A stretch of 64,000 nucleotides of DNA from an uncultured Roseobacter sp. (GTDB lineage: Bacteria > Pseudomonadota > Alphaproteobacteria > Rhodobacterales > Rhodobacteraceae): NCBI RefSeq assembly GCF_947488185.1, contig NZ_CANKYM010000005.1, positions 404,563-468,562 on the forward strand. Direction: 5' to 3'. Of this stretch, positions 16,981 to 26,291 are shown piece by piece. The translations under genes were made by a program, and so were the position numbers. The number at the start of each line of letters is the position of its first letter. The first letter of the stretch is position 1. A model generated the notes under the pieces. That model was not told the origin of the DNA and did no database searches. It saw only the letters and a program-made list of their open reading frames with translations.

Positions 16981-17018
16981 ACTGCGCGGTCGCCAGATCG
17001 ACCCCCTAAGCGATCCGG

Positions 17019-17909
17019 TCAGATGGACGCCCGATAGATCTTGTCGATGTTGCTGCCGAGCGCGGCGTTGAATTCGGCATCGAACATCTTCACGTTCAGC
17101 CCTTCGGTCAGCGCCCGGCTAAAGCTGGCAATCATGCTCGTGCATTGCGTCAGACGTTGACAGGCCTCATCGGTCGAATAGCCCCCCGACAGCGCCACCA
17201 CTCGCAGGACCCGCGGATGCGCGGCCAATTTGTCATAGCGCCAGGGCTCGTTCGGCAGGGTCAGTTTCAGCATGACATCCACGCCTTCGTCGAGCGTGTC
17301 GAGGTGCTTGGCGATCTCGGCCTCCAGCAGAACCTCGGCCTCCCCCTTGGTCTCGGAGTGAATGTTCACCTCCGGCTCCAAGATCGGCACCAGACCCGCG
17401 GCGATGACGGTGCGTGCCACCTCGAATTGCTGCGCCACATTCTCGGCGATGCCCTTCTCGTTCGCTTCATGGATGACCGAGCGTTCCTTGGTGCCGAAAA
17501 TCCCCTTGGATTTCGCGACCTTCAGGGTTTCTTCCAGACCGGGCATGGGTTTGAGCAGTTGCACGCCATCCGCCTGATCTTCCAGCCCCTTGTCGATCTT
17601 GAGAAACGGCACCACACCCCGGTCCCGCCAGAGCAGTTCGGCGACGGGCGTGTCATTGATCGTGTCATGCATCGTGCGCTCAAACAGGATCGCGCCGATA
17701 ACCTTATCCTTGGTGAAATCATCTGCCAGAATGATCCGCGCGCGCATGTCGTGCATAGCCCGGAACATCTCTTCGTCGCCTGAATAATCCGAGGGCTGAA
17801 CGCCGTAGAGGCCAAGCGCCTTTGGGGTGGACCCCCCCGATTGATCGAGGGCGGCGATAAAACCTGCCCCTGATTTCATTTGCGCACGCATCACGTTTTG
17901 GTCTGACAT
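17019..17909 (-). CDS. Fructose-bisphosphate aldolase, class I
   Basis: A 296-residue class I (Schiff-base) aldolase, cleaving fructose-1,6-bisphosphate into two trioses. The N-terminal GFIAALDQSGGSTPKAL is typical of the bacterial class I family; Lys in VVPFLKIDKGLE (about 105) and in VDVMLKLTLPNEP (about 205) are candidate catalytic lysines, and the EPEVNIHSETK segment is conserved. It is a single gene transcribed leftward, convergent with the fumC operon and just downstream of the P450. Confidence 0.93.
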   Translation of the reverse strand: MSDQNVMRAQMKSGAGFIAALDQSGGSTPKALGLYGVQPSDYSGDEEMFRAMHDMRARIILADDFTKDKVIGAILFERTMHDTINDTPVAELLWRDRGVVPFLKIDKGLEDQADGVQLLKPMPGLEETLKVAKSKGIFGTKERSVIHEANEKGIAENVAQQFEVARTVIAAGLVPILEPEVNIHSETKGEAEVLLEAEIAKHLDTLDEGVDVMLKLTLPNEPWRYDKLAAHPRVLRVVALSGGYSTDEACQRLTQCTSMIASFSRALTEGLNVKMFDAEFNAALGSNIDKIYRASI

Positions 17910-17978
17910 GATCGAAATTTCCTTCTGATTCCGCCCCTTGGCCTTTCCATAGAACAGACCGGCGCGGGATGGTACATG

Positions 17979-19331
17979 TTAGCGCCTGACAATGCGTAAC
18001 CTGATGCCGTCACGTGACCGGACGGTCAGATGTGCAACAGGCACCGGTGGCGGTGCGTTCGTCAGTTCGACCCTCAGATCGCGCAGGATGCAGGCCAGCA
18101 TCATCACCCCTTCAATCATCGCGAATCCTGCCCCGGGGCAAACCCGCGTGCCCGCGCTGAAGGGCAGATAAGCGTCGCGCGCACAGCTGCGGCCATTCTC
18201 TGTCTCCCAGCGGGCCGGGTCAAAGTCATCGGGTGCCTCCCACAGGCGGTTTTGCCGGTGCAGGTGCCATTGGCTGATCACCACCTGTGCACCCGGTTTG
18301 ACCGCCCGCTTGCGGAAAATCTCCGGGCGCGTAGTCTCACGCACCATCATGGGCACAGGTGGATAGAGCCGCAGAGTTTCGCGAAAGACATCGCGGGTGA
18401 TCTTCAGCTTCGACATCTGGCTGAAATCATCCAGATCGGCGGTGCACGCCTCCTCTGCGACCCGGTCCTGCCAGTCAGGGAACAACGCGAGCAGGTAGAG
18501 TGACCAGGCCAGTGCCGAGGCACTCGTCTCGTGGCCCGCCAGGAAGAAGATCGCGACCTGATCCACCATTTCATCCACATCGAACCGCGCACCGGTCTGC
18601 GGATCCGGTGTAATCATGATCTTTGTCGCCAGATCCTGTGGCGCTGTGCCTGCGTCTATCTCGGTCTGCCGCGCCTGCGTCAGCGTATGGATCAGAGCGC
18701 GTATGTGGCGCGCACTTTGTTTGGTGGATTTCCGGTATCCGCGGGGCATCCATGCGGGCACAGGCAGAAAGGCCGCGAGGTTCAGAATGGGCTGGCTGCG
18801 CTGATAGCGGTGAAATGCTTCGAACACCTCGCGCGCGATCTTGTGTTCAATGGGAATGGAAAAGAGCGTGCGAAAGATCACATCCGCCGCCGCGTGGCTG
18901 GTCTCGGGCTCGATATCGATTTCCTGACCTGCCAGCGCGGTGAAGCGACCCGTCGCTGCCCCTGCTGCGTCACGGATTGACGGGAAGGTATCGCGCAGGC
19001 GCCCCCCCTCGAAGGCCGGGTCGATGATGCGGCGCTGCCGCTCCCAGGTCTCACCATTGGTCAGGAACACCGAATTGCCAAGCAAGGGTCGCAGCCCGGA
19101 CCCCACACGATCAGACTTCGGAAAATCCTTCGGACGTTCTTTCAAAACCGCTTGGATCAGGTCGGCGTCATTGACCATGTAACTGCGGAAAAACGGGGTG
19201 CGAAACTCGGCCATCCACGCACGGTAGAGCCTTTCAGGTTGCGCTGAGAGGATGTCGTGCCGAAAAAGCCGCATGTACTGCAAGAGGCTGACCTTATCGG
19301 CACGGCTTTGGGGTTTCGGCGGCTGTGTCAT
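17979..19331 (-). CDS. Cytochrome P450
   Basis: A 450-residue P450 monooxygenase. The heme-ligand loop is FSAGTRVCPGAGFAM (Cys398); the K-helix EXXR is in FRETLRLYPP and the oxygen-activating I-helix motif is FLAGHETSASALAW. No membrane anchor is seen. The start overlaps the stop of the hydrolase gene upstream (ATGA), so the pair is translated together. No ferredoxin or reductase gene lies next to it, so electrons must come from elsewhere. The substrate is unknown; bacterial P450s of this length often hydroxylate fatty acids, alkanes or terpenoids. Confidence 0.93.
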   Translation of the reverse strand: MTQPPKPQSRADKVSLLQYMRLFRHDILSAQPERLYRAWMAEFRTPFFRSYMVNDADLIQAVLKERPKDFPKSDRVGSGLRPLLGNSVFLTNGETWERQRRIIDPAFEGGRLRDTFPSIRDAAGAATGRFTALAGQEIDIEPETSHAAADVIFRTLFSIPIEHKIAREVFEAFHRYQRSQPILNLAAFLPVPAWMPRGYRKSTKQSARHIRALIHTLTQARQTEIDAGTAPQDLATKIMITPDPQTGARFDVDEMVDQVAIFFLAGHETSASALAWSLYLLALFPDWQDRVAEEACTADLDDFSQMSKLKITRDVFRETLRLYPPVPMMVRETTRPEIFRKRAVKPGAQVVISQWHLHRQNRLWEAPDDFDPARWETENGRSCARDAYLPFSAGTRVCPGAGFAMIEGVMMLACILRDLRVELTNAPPPVPVAHLTVRSRDGIRLRIVRR

Positions 19332-20590
19332 GGGCCGACAGAAGTGAATTTGCTGACGCTGTGATCGATCCGTGAGGCCGATGCCGGACGGCCGGCGTAG
19401 CGATCCCGCAAGGACACTGGCCCGGCGGTGATCTGGAAGTAGTCGTAGTCCTTAGGCCGGTCAAAGGCGCAGAGATACTGGAAATGCAGTCGGAAAAACC
19501 GCCAGCGCAGGGCGCGCCAGCGCGCGGGCGAGAGGCTCTGGGTGAAGGCGGCTGAAAACACCAAGGGCCAGCGTTTTTCCGCGGTTTTTTGGCCGGAAAC
19601 CGACACCGGGTCGCAAAGCGCAAAGGAGCAGCCATCGCCCGGTGCGGTGACGTCGACCCACGTGAGATCGTCCCGCGTCGAGAGGTTGCGCAGATCGCGT
19701 CGCAGGCCCTGCGCGTCCGGGAGGAACGACAGCATCGGGACCACATGCCCCAAAGACAGCAGGCCCAATGCGGGCTTTCGGACAGGCATCCGCTCTTCGC
19801 GCAGCAGGTCAGACAGCACCGTCACCGCCAGATGCGCCCCGGAGGAGTGGCCAACCACCAGCACCTCGTCCACATCGCTGTGCAATGCGGCGGCAATGAC
19901 GTCGCCAAACTGCTTCAACCGAGGGCGAATAGAGGCGGGATACGCCCCCTTCAGCGCCGCGCTATGGGCAAAATCATGCATCAGGTAGTAGGCGAAAAAC
20001 TTGCCGTCAGCCTCTCTGAACCAGCGCAGAAGGGAGATGGCAGAGAGCACGCCCAACACCGCAGCGACGGTAGTGAGAACGGCGTCGCCCGTCTGTCCGT
20101 CGAATAACGTCGGCAGGATAAACCGCAGCAGGCCGTCCGCACCGCGCCAGACCAGCCAGCCCAGCAGCAAGGCGGTCACCAATTGCGCCACCAGCATCGC
20201 AACCGGGTAGAGGGCCGCAATGACCGGTCCCTTGCGCAAGCGCATCAACCGCCAGAGAGCGCCGGTGGAGATGTAAATCCACGCTGTGCGCACCAGAGAC
20301 AGATAGGTCGCCGGGATGGACTGCGCGCGGCTGTCCCTGACGATATCGGACCAGACCAGCACCTCAATCTCGGCATCCGTACGCTGTCCGTCGATCTCCG
20401 CTTCGACCCGCCAGCCAAATCGGTCGCCATCCAATCCGCCTCCCATGGTCAGGCTGTAGCCCGTGATCGCCGCCTGCGCAGCGCCTTCGGTGCGGTAAAG
20501 CTCGCGGTACCGGCGGGGCGGGAATGGATCATACCCGGGAATGTAGAAGACCTTGCGGCGGTATACGCGTGTGTCAGACGTGCTGCCCAT
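19328..20590 (-). CDS. Membrane-associated alpha/beta-hydrolase-like protein
   Basis: A 420-residue protein with a lipase-type nucleophile elbow G-H-S-S-G (Ser249) in VLVVGHSSGAHLAVTVL and an N-terminal HGxG-like opening (KVFYIPGYDPFPPRRYRELY). Two hydrophobic helices (about 122-148 and 168-190) precede the catalytic half, so it is probably anchored in the inner membrane. Asp and His of the triad would lie later (ADADGDGC-type region near 315 and near the C-terminus), which I cannot fix with certainty. It is coupled by ATGA to the P450, which suggests that the two act on the same lipid-like substrate. Confidence 0.75.
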   Translation of the reverse strand: MGSTSDTRVYRRKVFYIPGYDPFPPRRYRELYRTEGAAQAAITGYSLTMGGGLDGDRFGWRVEAEIDGQRTDAEIEVLVWSDIVRDSRAQSIPATYLSLVRTAWIYISTGALWRLMRLRKGPVIAALYPVAMLVAQLVTALLLGWLVWRGADGLLRFILPTLFDGQTGDAVLTTVAAVLGVLSAISLLRWFREADGKFFAYYLMHDFAHSAALKGAYPASIRPRLKQFGDVIAAALHSDVDEVLVVGHSSGAHLAVTVLSDLLREERMPVRKPALGLLSLGHVVPMLSFLPDAQGLRRDLRNLSTRDDLTWVDVTAPGDGCSFALCDPVSVSGQKTAEKRWPLVFSAAFTQSLSPARWRALRWRFFRLHFQYLCAFDRPKDYDYFQITAGPVSLRDRYAGRPASASRIDHSVSKFTSVGP

Positions 20591-20646
20591 GACCAGACCT
20601 TATGCATCCCGGCAGCATCGCAGGGGTGATGCGCAGTCTAAGGGGA

Positions 20647-21399
20647 TCAGCCCAGCAATGCCAAGGCCGGGAATTGCTCCAGCAGCCAGTAGGAGAAAGT
20701 GGTGAAGGCGCCGGTGACCATGGCCAGCCCGACGAGGATCAGCAGCCCGCCCATGGCGCGTTCAATGGTTTTCATGTGGCGTTTGAGCCTGTTCATGACG
20801 CCGACGGCACGGGTCATGAACATCGCGGCCAGCAGGAACGGAATGCCCAGCCCGGCGGCATATATGCCCAGCAGCAAGGTCCCCTTGCTGACCGAGGCCT
20901 CGGAGGCGGCCAGCGACAGGATCGCGCCCAATTGCGGGCCGATGCAGGGCGTCCAGCCGAACGCAAAGGCGAGGCCCAGAACATAGGCGCCAAAGCTCGA
21001 CCCGCCCTGATCCCCGGCATCGAGACGCGCTTCCTGATCGAGGAAGGGAATGCGGAAAAGGCCGACGAAGTGCAGGCCAAAGACAATCACCACGAGGCCG
21101 GAAACTTGCGCAAAAAGCACTTGATTTTGCAGGAAAAAAGCGCCGAAGGCCGAGGCCGTGAACCCAAGGATGAGGAATACGGTGCTGAGCCCGAGCACAA
21201 AGAACAGGGCCGCAATCACCGCACGGCGGCGCGCGGCAGTCTCGCCCGACATTTCATTGATGGAGACGCCGCTCATATAGGCCAGATAGGGCGGCACGAT
21301 GGGCAGCACGCAAGGGCTCAGAAAGCTGATGACGCCCGCAAAAAGAGCGACAATCATGGCCGGGAGCAGGCCCGCGTCGATGATTTCGATTCCAAACAT
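20647..21399 (-). CDS. ccdA: Cytochrome c biogenesis protein CcdA
   Basis: A 250-residue inner-membrane protein with six helices of the DsbD/CcdA type, carrying reducing power from cytoplasmic thioredoxin to the periplasm. The conserved cysteines are in FLSPCVLPIVPPYLAYMSG (about residue 30) and FGWTPCIGPQLGAILSLAA (about residue 150). It is a single leftward gene between the hydrolase/P450 pair and the divergent tusA. Confidence 0.93.
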   Translation of the reverse strand: MFGIEIIDAGLLPAMIVALFAGVISFLSPCVLPIVPPYLAYMSGVSINEMSGETAARRRAVIAALFFVLGLSTVFLILGFTASAFGAFFLQNQVLFAQVSGLVVIVFGLHFVGLFRIPFLDQEARLDAGDQGGSSFGAYVLGLAFAFGWTPCIGPQLGAILSLAASEASVSKGTLLLGIYAAGLGIPFLLAAMFMTRAVGVMNRLKRHMKTIERAMGGLLILVGLAMVTGAFTTFSYWLLEQFPALALLG

Positions 21400-21491
21400 G
21401 TCTCACCCCTAATGGATAAGCGTTAAGAGGTCACGCAGGCAGCGGTCACAACCTTGTGGACAGACTGAAACATCACGCTTATCTGGGGGTT

Positions 21492-21722
21492 ATGAGTGAC
21501 CTCAAGAATGATCTGGACGCAACCGGGCTGCTGTGCCCCCTGCCCGTGCTGAAGGCGCGCAAGCGGCTGCAGAGGCTGTCCCCCGGCGAGACATTGACCA
21601 TGCGGGCGGATGACCCGGCCGCCGTGGTAGATGTGCCGCATTTTTGTGCCGAGGCGGGGCACGAACTGGTCTCAGCCATCAGCGAGGGCGCAGTGCAGGT
21701 CTACGTCATCCGCAAAGGCTGA
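21492..21722 (+). CDS. TusA-family sulfurtransferase
   Basis: A 76-residue SirA/TusA-like protein with the active-site motif LLCPLPVLKARKRL (Cys16, C-P-x-P) and the ADDPAAVVDVPHFC segment of the fold. These proteins relay sulfur as a persulfide, for example for tRNA thiolation. The start at 21492 follows GGGGG-type sequence; the longer TTG frame looks spurious. It lies divergent from ccdA and convergent with rne, separated from rne by a two-way terminator. Confidence 0.9.
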   Translation: MSDLKNDLDATGLLCPLPVLKARKRLQRLSPGETLTMRADDPAAVVDVPHFCAEAGHELVSAISEGAVQVYVIRKG

Positions 21723-21732
21723 TGGACGCGAA

Positions 21733-21758
21733 AAAGGCGCGCCCGAAGACGCGCCTTT
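21733..21758. terminator. Terminator between tusA and rne
   Basis: A 9-bp perfect stem AAAGGCGCG (21733-21741) and CGCGCCTTT (21750-21758) with an 8-nt loop. The short A and T tracts on either side let it serve both converging genes. Confidence 0.7.
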
Positions 21759-21777
21759 GATCTTGTCTGCAGGAGCC

Positions 21778-24474
21778 TCAGCCGCCCAGCGACCACCATC
21801 CCTTGCGTTTCGGCTTGGCCGGTGCCGGTTCCTCGACAGGCTCGGGGGCAGCCGCAGCAGGTTCCGGTTCAGGTGCAGCTTCCGGTTCTGGCGTTGCGGC
21901 CACCGGTTCCGGCGCAACAGGCTCGGGTGCGGGGGTCGGTTCAGGCGTCTCAGCAGCCGCCGCCTCTTCAACAGGTTCTGCAATCGCTTCCTCGGCTTTG
22001 GGCTTCTTGGCGCGGCTCGCGCGCTTGCGCTTGGGCTTCTCGGTTGGTTTTGCCTCTTCCGCCGCCGGTTCCGCAACCTCTTCGCTGATCACCGCATCCT
22101 CGGTTGCTGCGGCTTCGGCCTCGGCTTTTGCCTTGGATGTCCGCGAGCGGCGCTTGGGCTTGGGTTTTTCCGCCGCTGCTTCCGGGGCCGCTTCCTCTGC
22201 TTCCACAGTTGCTTCGACGGTCTCTGCGGCCGTGTCAGCACCGTTTTTCACAGGCGTTTCACCATCCTGAGGCGCTGATGCCTCGTTGGCCTCACCGGTC
22301 TGACCGTTTTCACCGCCGTTTGACTTGTTCCGGCTGCGCCGACGACGACGGCGGCGACGTTTGGGCTTGCCCTCACCGTCTCCCTCCTCGCTCCGGATCG
22401 CTTCGACGCCCTGGGGGGCCGGAGCCTCCTCGGTTACCACGTCCTCGTCCTCATCCGCATCCACCTGATCCATGATCGAGGTGTCCACGGACACCACATG
22501 CGCGGCAGACGCCGTGACGATGCGGGTCGCGGTCTTGAACTTCTCAAGGCTGAAATCGGGGCTGACCAGCGCCGGGTCGCCTTCGATCCGGACAGACAGC
22601 CCATAACGCCCTTCGATCTGGGCGATGTGTTCGCGTTTCTGGTTCATCAGGAAGTTGGCGATACCCACGGGCGCGCGCACCAGCACCTCGCGGGAGCGCT
22701 TGCGCGTGCCCTCTTCCTCGATCTGCCGCAGGATCGACAGCGCGAGATTGTCGTCGGACCGGATGAGACCGGTGCCGTGGCAAGCCTGACAGGGTTGTGT
22801 GGTGGCTTCGATCATGCCCGGGCGCAGACGCTGACGTGACATTTCCATCAGGCCAAAGCCCGAGATGCGGCCCACCTGAATGCGGGCGCGGTCTGTCTTC
22901 AGCTTTTCCTTCATGCGCTTTTCGACGGCGGCGTTGTTCTTGCGCTCGTCCATGTCGATGAAGTCGATGACGATCAGCCCCGCAAGGTCGCGCAGACGCA
23001 GCTGGCGCGCCACCTCATCGGCGGCTTCCAGGTTGGTCTTGGTCGCGGTCTGCTCGATGGAGCCTTCCTTGGTCGCACGGCCGGAGTTCACGTCGATGGC
23101 CACCAGCGCCTCGGTCACACCGATCACGATATAGCCACCCGAGGGCAGCTGCACCGTGGGATTGAACATACCCGCCAGATAGCTTTCCACCTGGTAGCGC
23201 GCAAAGAGCGGCAGGCTCTCGGTGTAGAGCTTCACGTTTTTCGCGTGGGACGGCATGATCATCTTCATGAAGTCCTTGGCAATGCGATAGCCACGCTCAC
23301 CCTCGACAAACACCTCGTCGATCTCGCGGTTGTAGAGATCGCGGATTGAGCGTTTGATCAGATCGCCCTCTTCGTAGATTTTCGCGGGCGCAATGCTCTT
23401 CAGCGTCAGCTCGCGGATCTGCTCCCACAGCCGCTGCAGGTACTCATAGTCGCGCTTGATTTCCGCCTTGGTGCGTTTCGCCCCGGCGGTGCGCACGATG
23501 AGCCCGGCGCCTTCCGGCACCTCGATCTCATTGGCGATTTCCTTGAGCTTCTTGCGGTCGGCGGCATTGGTGATCTTGCGAGAAATCCCACCTCCACGCG
23601 CGGTGTTGGGCATCAGCACGCAATAACGACCGGCCAGCGACAGATAAGTGGTCAGTGCTGCCCCCTTGTTGCCGCGTTCCTCCTTGACGACCTGCACCAG
23701 CAGGATCTGGCGGACCTTGATGACTTCCTGGATCTTGTAGCGGCGCGGGCGCGGTTTACGCGCGGGCCGGATATCTTCCTGGTCATCGTCATCCGCCACG
23801 GACTCGATGCTGTCGTCCTTGGCCGAGGCATCGGATTGACGCTTCGGCGCGTCATCCTCGTCGTCATCATTGTCGTCGGCGCTCTCCGCCGCAATCTCGC
23901 CGTCTGCCTCAGCGGGCGCCCCGTCCACTTCCGCGGAAACGGCGTCTTCGGGCGTATCTTCGGGTTCCTCAACAGGCGTTTCCGGCACCCGCTCCATCGG
24001 GGACGTGCCTTCCTCGTCGTCCAGATCAATGGTCTGCATCCCGTCGATCTGGTCGGATTCCACATCCTTGGTCGCGGTTGCGTCATCGCTGACGGCCTCA
24101 GCGGCCTTTGCCTTTGACCGGCTACGGCTGCGCGAGCGGCGTTTGGGCTTGTCGTCTTCGTCTTCCTTGGCCTTCTGCGCTTCGGCATAGGCGCGTTCTT
24201 CTTCCATCAGCGCCTGACGGTCCGCGACCGGGATCTGATAGTAGTCTGGGTGAATTTCCGAGAACGCCAGGAACCCATGGCGGTTACCGCCATAGTCGAC
24301 AAAGGCCGCCTGCAGCGACGGCTCGACCCGGGTTACTTTTGCGAGATAGATATTGCCAGCAAGCTGGCGTTTGTTTTCGGATTCAAAATCGAACTCCTCG
24401 ACCTTGTTTCCGTCCACCACCACGACGCGGGTTTCCTCCGCGTGGGTGGCATCGATAAGCATTTTCTTAGCCAT
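21778..24474 (-). CDS. rne: Ribonuclease E
   Basis: An 898-residue RNase E/G family endonuclease, core of the RNA degradosome. It begins MAKKMLIDATHAEETR; an ATG seven codons upstream is less typical. The S1 domain is split by a long acidic insert (about residues 80-240), characteristic of alphaproteobacteria. The catalytic core includes GGYIVIGVTEALVAIDVNSG with active-site aspartates, VIDFIDMDERKN, and the zinc-link CQACHGTG (two cysteines four apart). After residue ~630 the tail is disordered: an arginine-rich RNA-binding block (KPKRRRRRRRRSRN), then long Ala/Glu/Pro/Lys repeats ending in KRKGWWSLGG. The tail would bind RNA and partners. Confidence 0.95.
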   Translation of the reverse strand: MAKKMLIDATHAEETRVVVVDGNKVEEFDFESENKRQLAGNIYLAKVTRVEPSLQAAFVDYGGNRHGFLAFSEIHPDYYQIPVADRQALMEEERAYAEAQKAKEDEDDKPKRRSRSRSRSKAKAAEAVSDDATATKDVESDQIDGMQTIDLDDEEGTSPMERVPETPVEEPEDTPEDAVSAEVDGAPAEADGEIAAESADDNDDDEDDAPKRQSDASAKDDSIESVADDDDQEDIRPARKPRPRRYKIQEVIKVRQILLVQVVKEERGNKGAALTTYLSLAGRYCVLMPNTARGGGISRKITNAADRKKLKEIANEIEVPEGAGLIVRTAGAKRTKAEIKRDYEYLQRLWEQIRELTLKSIAPAKIYEEGDLIKRSIRDLYNREIDEVFVEGERGYRIAKDFMKMIMPSHAKNVKLYTESLPLFARYQVESYLAGMFNPTVQLPSGGYIVIGVTEALVAIDVNSGRATKEGSIEQTATKTNLEAADEVARQLRLRDLAGLIVIDFIDMDERKNNAAVEKRMKEKLKTDRARIQVGRISGFGLMEMSRQRLRPGMIEATTQPCQACHGTGLIRSDDNLALSILRQIEEEGTRKRSREVLVRAPVGIANFLMNQKREHIAQIEGRYGLSVRIEGDPALVSPDFSLEKFKTATRIVTASAAHVVSVDTSIMDQVDADEDEDVVTEEAPAPQGVEAIRSEEGDGEGKPKRRRRRRRRSRNKSNGGENGQTGEANEASAPQDGETPVKNGADTAAETVEATVEAEEAAPEAAAEKPKPKRRSRTSKAKAEAEAAATEDAVISEEVAEPAAEEAKPTEKPKRKRASRAKKPKAEEAIAEPVEEAAAAETPEPTPAPEPVAPEPVAATPEPEAAPEPEPAAAAPEPVEEPAPAKPKRKGWWSLGG

Positions 24475-24953
24475 ATTTCCAAATTGCACAGCCATGACCG
24501 CGCCAACCCAGGCGGATCAGCGAGATATGGGATGTGTCTTGTCAGGGCGATCAGGGACGCGTGCAGGGCCTGACCCGGTGGGGCCAAGGCGGTTCTGCTC
24601 AATGCATCGGCGCGCGTCATCGCGTTTCTTCTCCGACACGGGCACGACGAAGCGGCCTCGTATCCATTATATACTGCGTGTTTGGGGCCCTCTGGCCTTG
24701 ACCACGTCAGCGGTTCGTTGGCCGTTTCCGGCCCAATCGGTCTGCAACGGAGGTGCGATACGTCCCACACAGGCGTCCATTGCAGCGAATCTCATCCAAA
24801 GGTTGCACGCGGTATCGCGGCGCACCTTCGTCACTCTAGATAATGCGACTGTACGATAAAACACAATGGGCAATCTACAGGCCGGACCGCAAAACGAACC
24901 TAGCCTGCAGATTCTACGCAATTTTTCGCGAGATCAGCGGAAAACGGCAGCCC
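24475..24953 (-). promoter_or_regulatory. Long non-coding leader region of rne
   Basis: About 480 bp between the rne start and the end of dctD hold no credible gene: all frames read as low-quality arginine-rich sequence. RNase E genes in other bacteria have a long 5' leader through which the enzyme limits its own mRNA, and this length would fit the same use. I could not identify individual hairpins or the promoter with confidence. Confidence 0.5.
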
Positions 24954-26288
24954 TCAAAGATAGTCGGACCGCTGCAACCCGTATTTGGCCATTTTCTCGT
25001 TTAACGTGCGGCGTGGCAGGCATAATTCCTCCATCACGCTGGCGATAGAGCCGCGGTGGCGGCGCATGGTATTGTCGATCAGCATCCGCTCGAAGGCTTC
25101 CACGTATTCCTTCAATGGTTTGCCTTCGGTGGTCATCACCGGCTGCATGTCCTCGTGGTCGTTCATCAGCAGCGATGCAATCGTGCCCGAACCGCGCCGC
25201 GATTGCAGCACCGCGCGTTCGGCCACGTTGATCAGCTGGCGCACGTTGCCCGGCCACGGCGCCTGCAGCAGTTGCGCAGCCTCCTGTGCCGAGACCTGCG
25301 GCGCATCACAGCCATATTCGTCCGAAAACTGCTCAGAAAGCCGCGTGAACAGTGTCAGAATATCCTCACCACGCTGCCTGAGCGGCGGTACGGTGATGCG
25401 CAAAGCCGCAAGGCGGTAAAAGAGATCGGCCCGCAAGGCATCCTCGGACGTACGGCCCGCCTCCTGCAGGTTGGAGATGGCTACAATCCGGGTTTCCGCC
25501 GGGGCCCCCTGCTCGTTGATCACGCTCAGCAGCCGCGCCTGCAGCGTCTCGGTCAGGGCTTCGATGTCTTCCAGCACCAGCGTACCGCCCCGCGCTTCTT
25601 CAATCGCGGGCAGCTGCGCGTCTTCGGGGTTCATGGGGCCGAAGAGCCGCTTGCTCAACGCTTCTTCTTCGTAGGCACCACAGCTCACCAGCACGAATTT
25701 CTTGCCTGCACGGCTGCCCACCGCATGCAAAGCATGGGCCACCAGCGTCTTGCCGGTCCCGGTTTCGCCGTCGATCAGCACATGACCATCGGCCTGCCCC
25801 AGATCGAGAATATCCTCACGCAGCCGCTCCATGACCGGGCTCTGCCCGATCAATTTTTTCATCAGCTGGCCACCATCCGACAGTTCACGCCGCAAGGCGC
25901 GGTTGTCCATGACCAGACGCCGCGCGCCAGTGGCCTTCTTGGCCAGCTCGTTCATCCGGTCGGGGTTGAACGGCTTTTCGAGGAAATCAAACGCACCGAC
26001 CCGCATCGCCTCCACCGCCATCGGCACATCGCCGTGACCGGTGATCATGATCACCGGCAAGGCGCTGTCATTGCCCATCAGCTTTTTCAGGAACTGCATC
26101 CCGTCCATGCCGGGCATCTTGATGTCGGAAATCACGATCCCGGGGTAATCCGGGCCCAGAACCTTGAGCGCATCCTCGGCGCTGCCAAAGGTTTCGGTAT
26201 CGTATCCGGACAACGCCAGCCATTGGCTGATCGACTGCCGCATGTCCTGTTCATCATCCACAATTGCGATTTTCATGGCTTGTGTCAT
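24954..26288 (-). CDS. dctD: DctD-type response regulator with a degenerate AAA+ domain
   Basis: A 444-residue NtrC-family regulator. The receiver domain (about 5-120) has the phospho-acceptor Asp in IVISDIKMPGMDG. The AAA+ domain has Walker A GETGTGKT (about 174-181), a Walker B-like GGTLVLEDIEAL and the LRQRGEDILTLF sensor region. The C-terminal Fis-like helix-turn-helix (SIASVMEELCLPRRTLNEKM) is intact. The GAFTGA loop that contacts sigma-54 is missing: between LFG and the Walker B segment the sequence reads PMNPEDAQLPAIEEA. It should therefore not work as a normal sigma-54 activator. The stop-to-start gap to dctB is 3 bp. C4-dicarboxylate uptake control is inferred from the DctB partner. 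Confidence 0.87.
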   Translation of the reverse strand: MTQAMKIAIVDDEQDMRQSISQWLALSGYDTETFGSAEDALKVLGPDYPGIVISDIKMPGMDGMQFLKKLMGNDSALPVIMITGHGDVPMAVEAMRVGAFDFLEKPFNPDRMNELAKKATGARRLVMDNRALRRELSDGGQLMKKLIGQSPVMERLREDILDLGQADGHVLIDGETGTGKTLVAHALHAVGSRAGKKFVLVSCGAYEEEALSKRLFGPMNPEDAQLPAIEEARGGTLVLEDIEALTETLQARLLSVINEQGAPAETRIVAISNLQEAGRTSEDALRADLFYRLAALRITVPPLRQRGEDILTLFTRLSEQFSDEYGCDAPQVSAQEAAQLLQAPWPGNVRQLINVAERAVLQSRRGSGTIASLLMNDHEDMQPVMTTEGKPLKEYVEAFERMLIDNTMRRHRGSIASVMEELCLPRRTLNEKMAKYGLQRSDYL

Positions 26289-26291
26289 GGC

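Noticed and set aside
21803..22270. Gly/Ser- and Ala-rich frames opposite the 3' end of rne
   Set aside because: Complement of the Ala/Glu/Pro/Lys tail of RNase E; low complexity.
24353..24921. Open frames on both strands in the rne leader
   Set aside because: Arg/Pro/Ser-rich, no start signals, no family resemblance; one overlaps the rne N-terminus in another frame.
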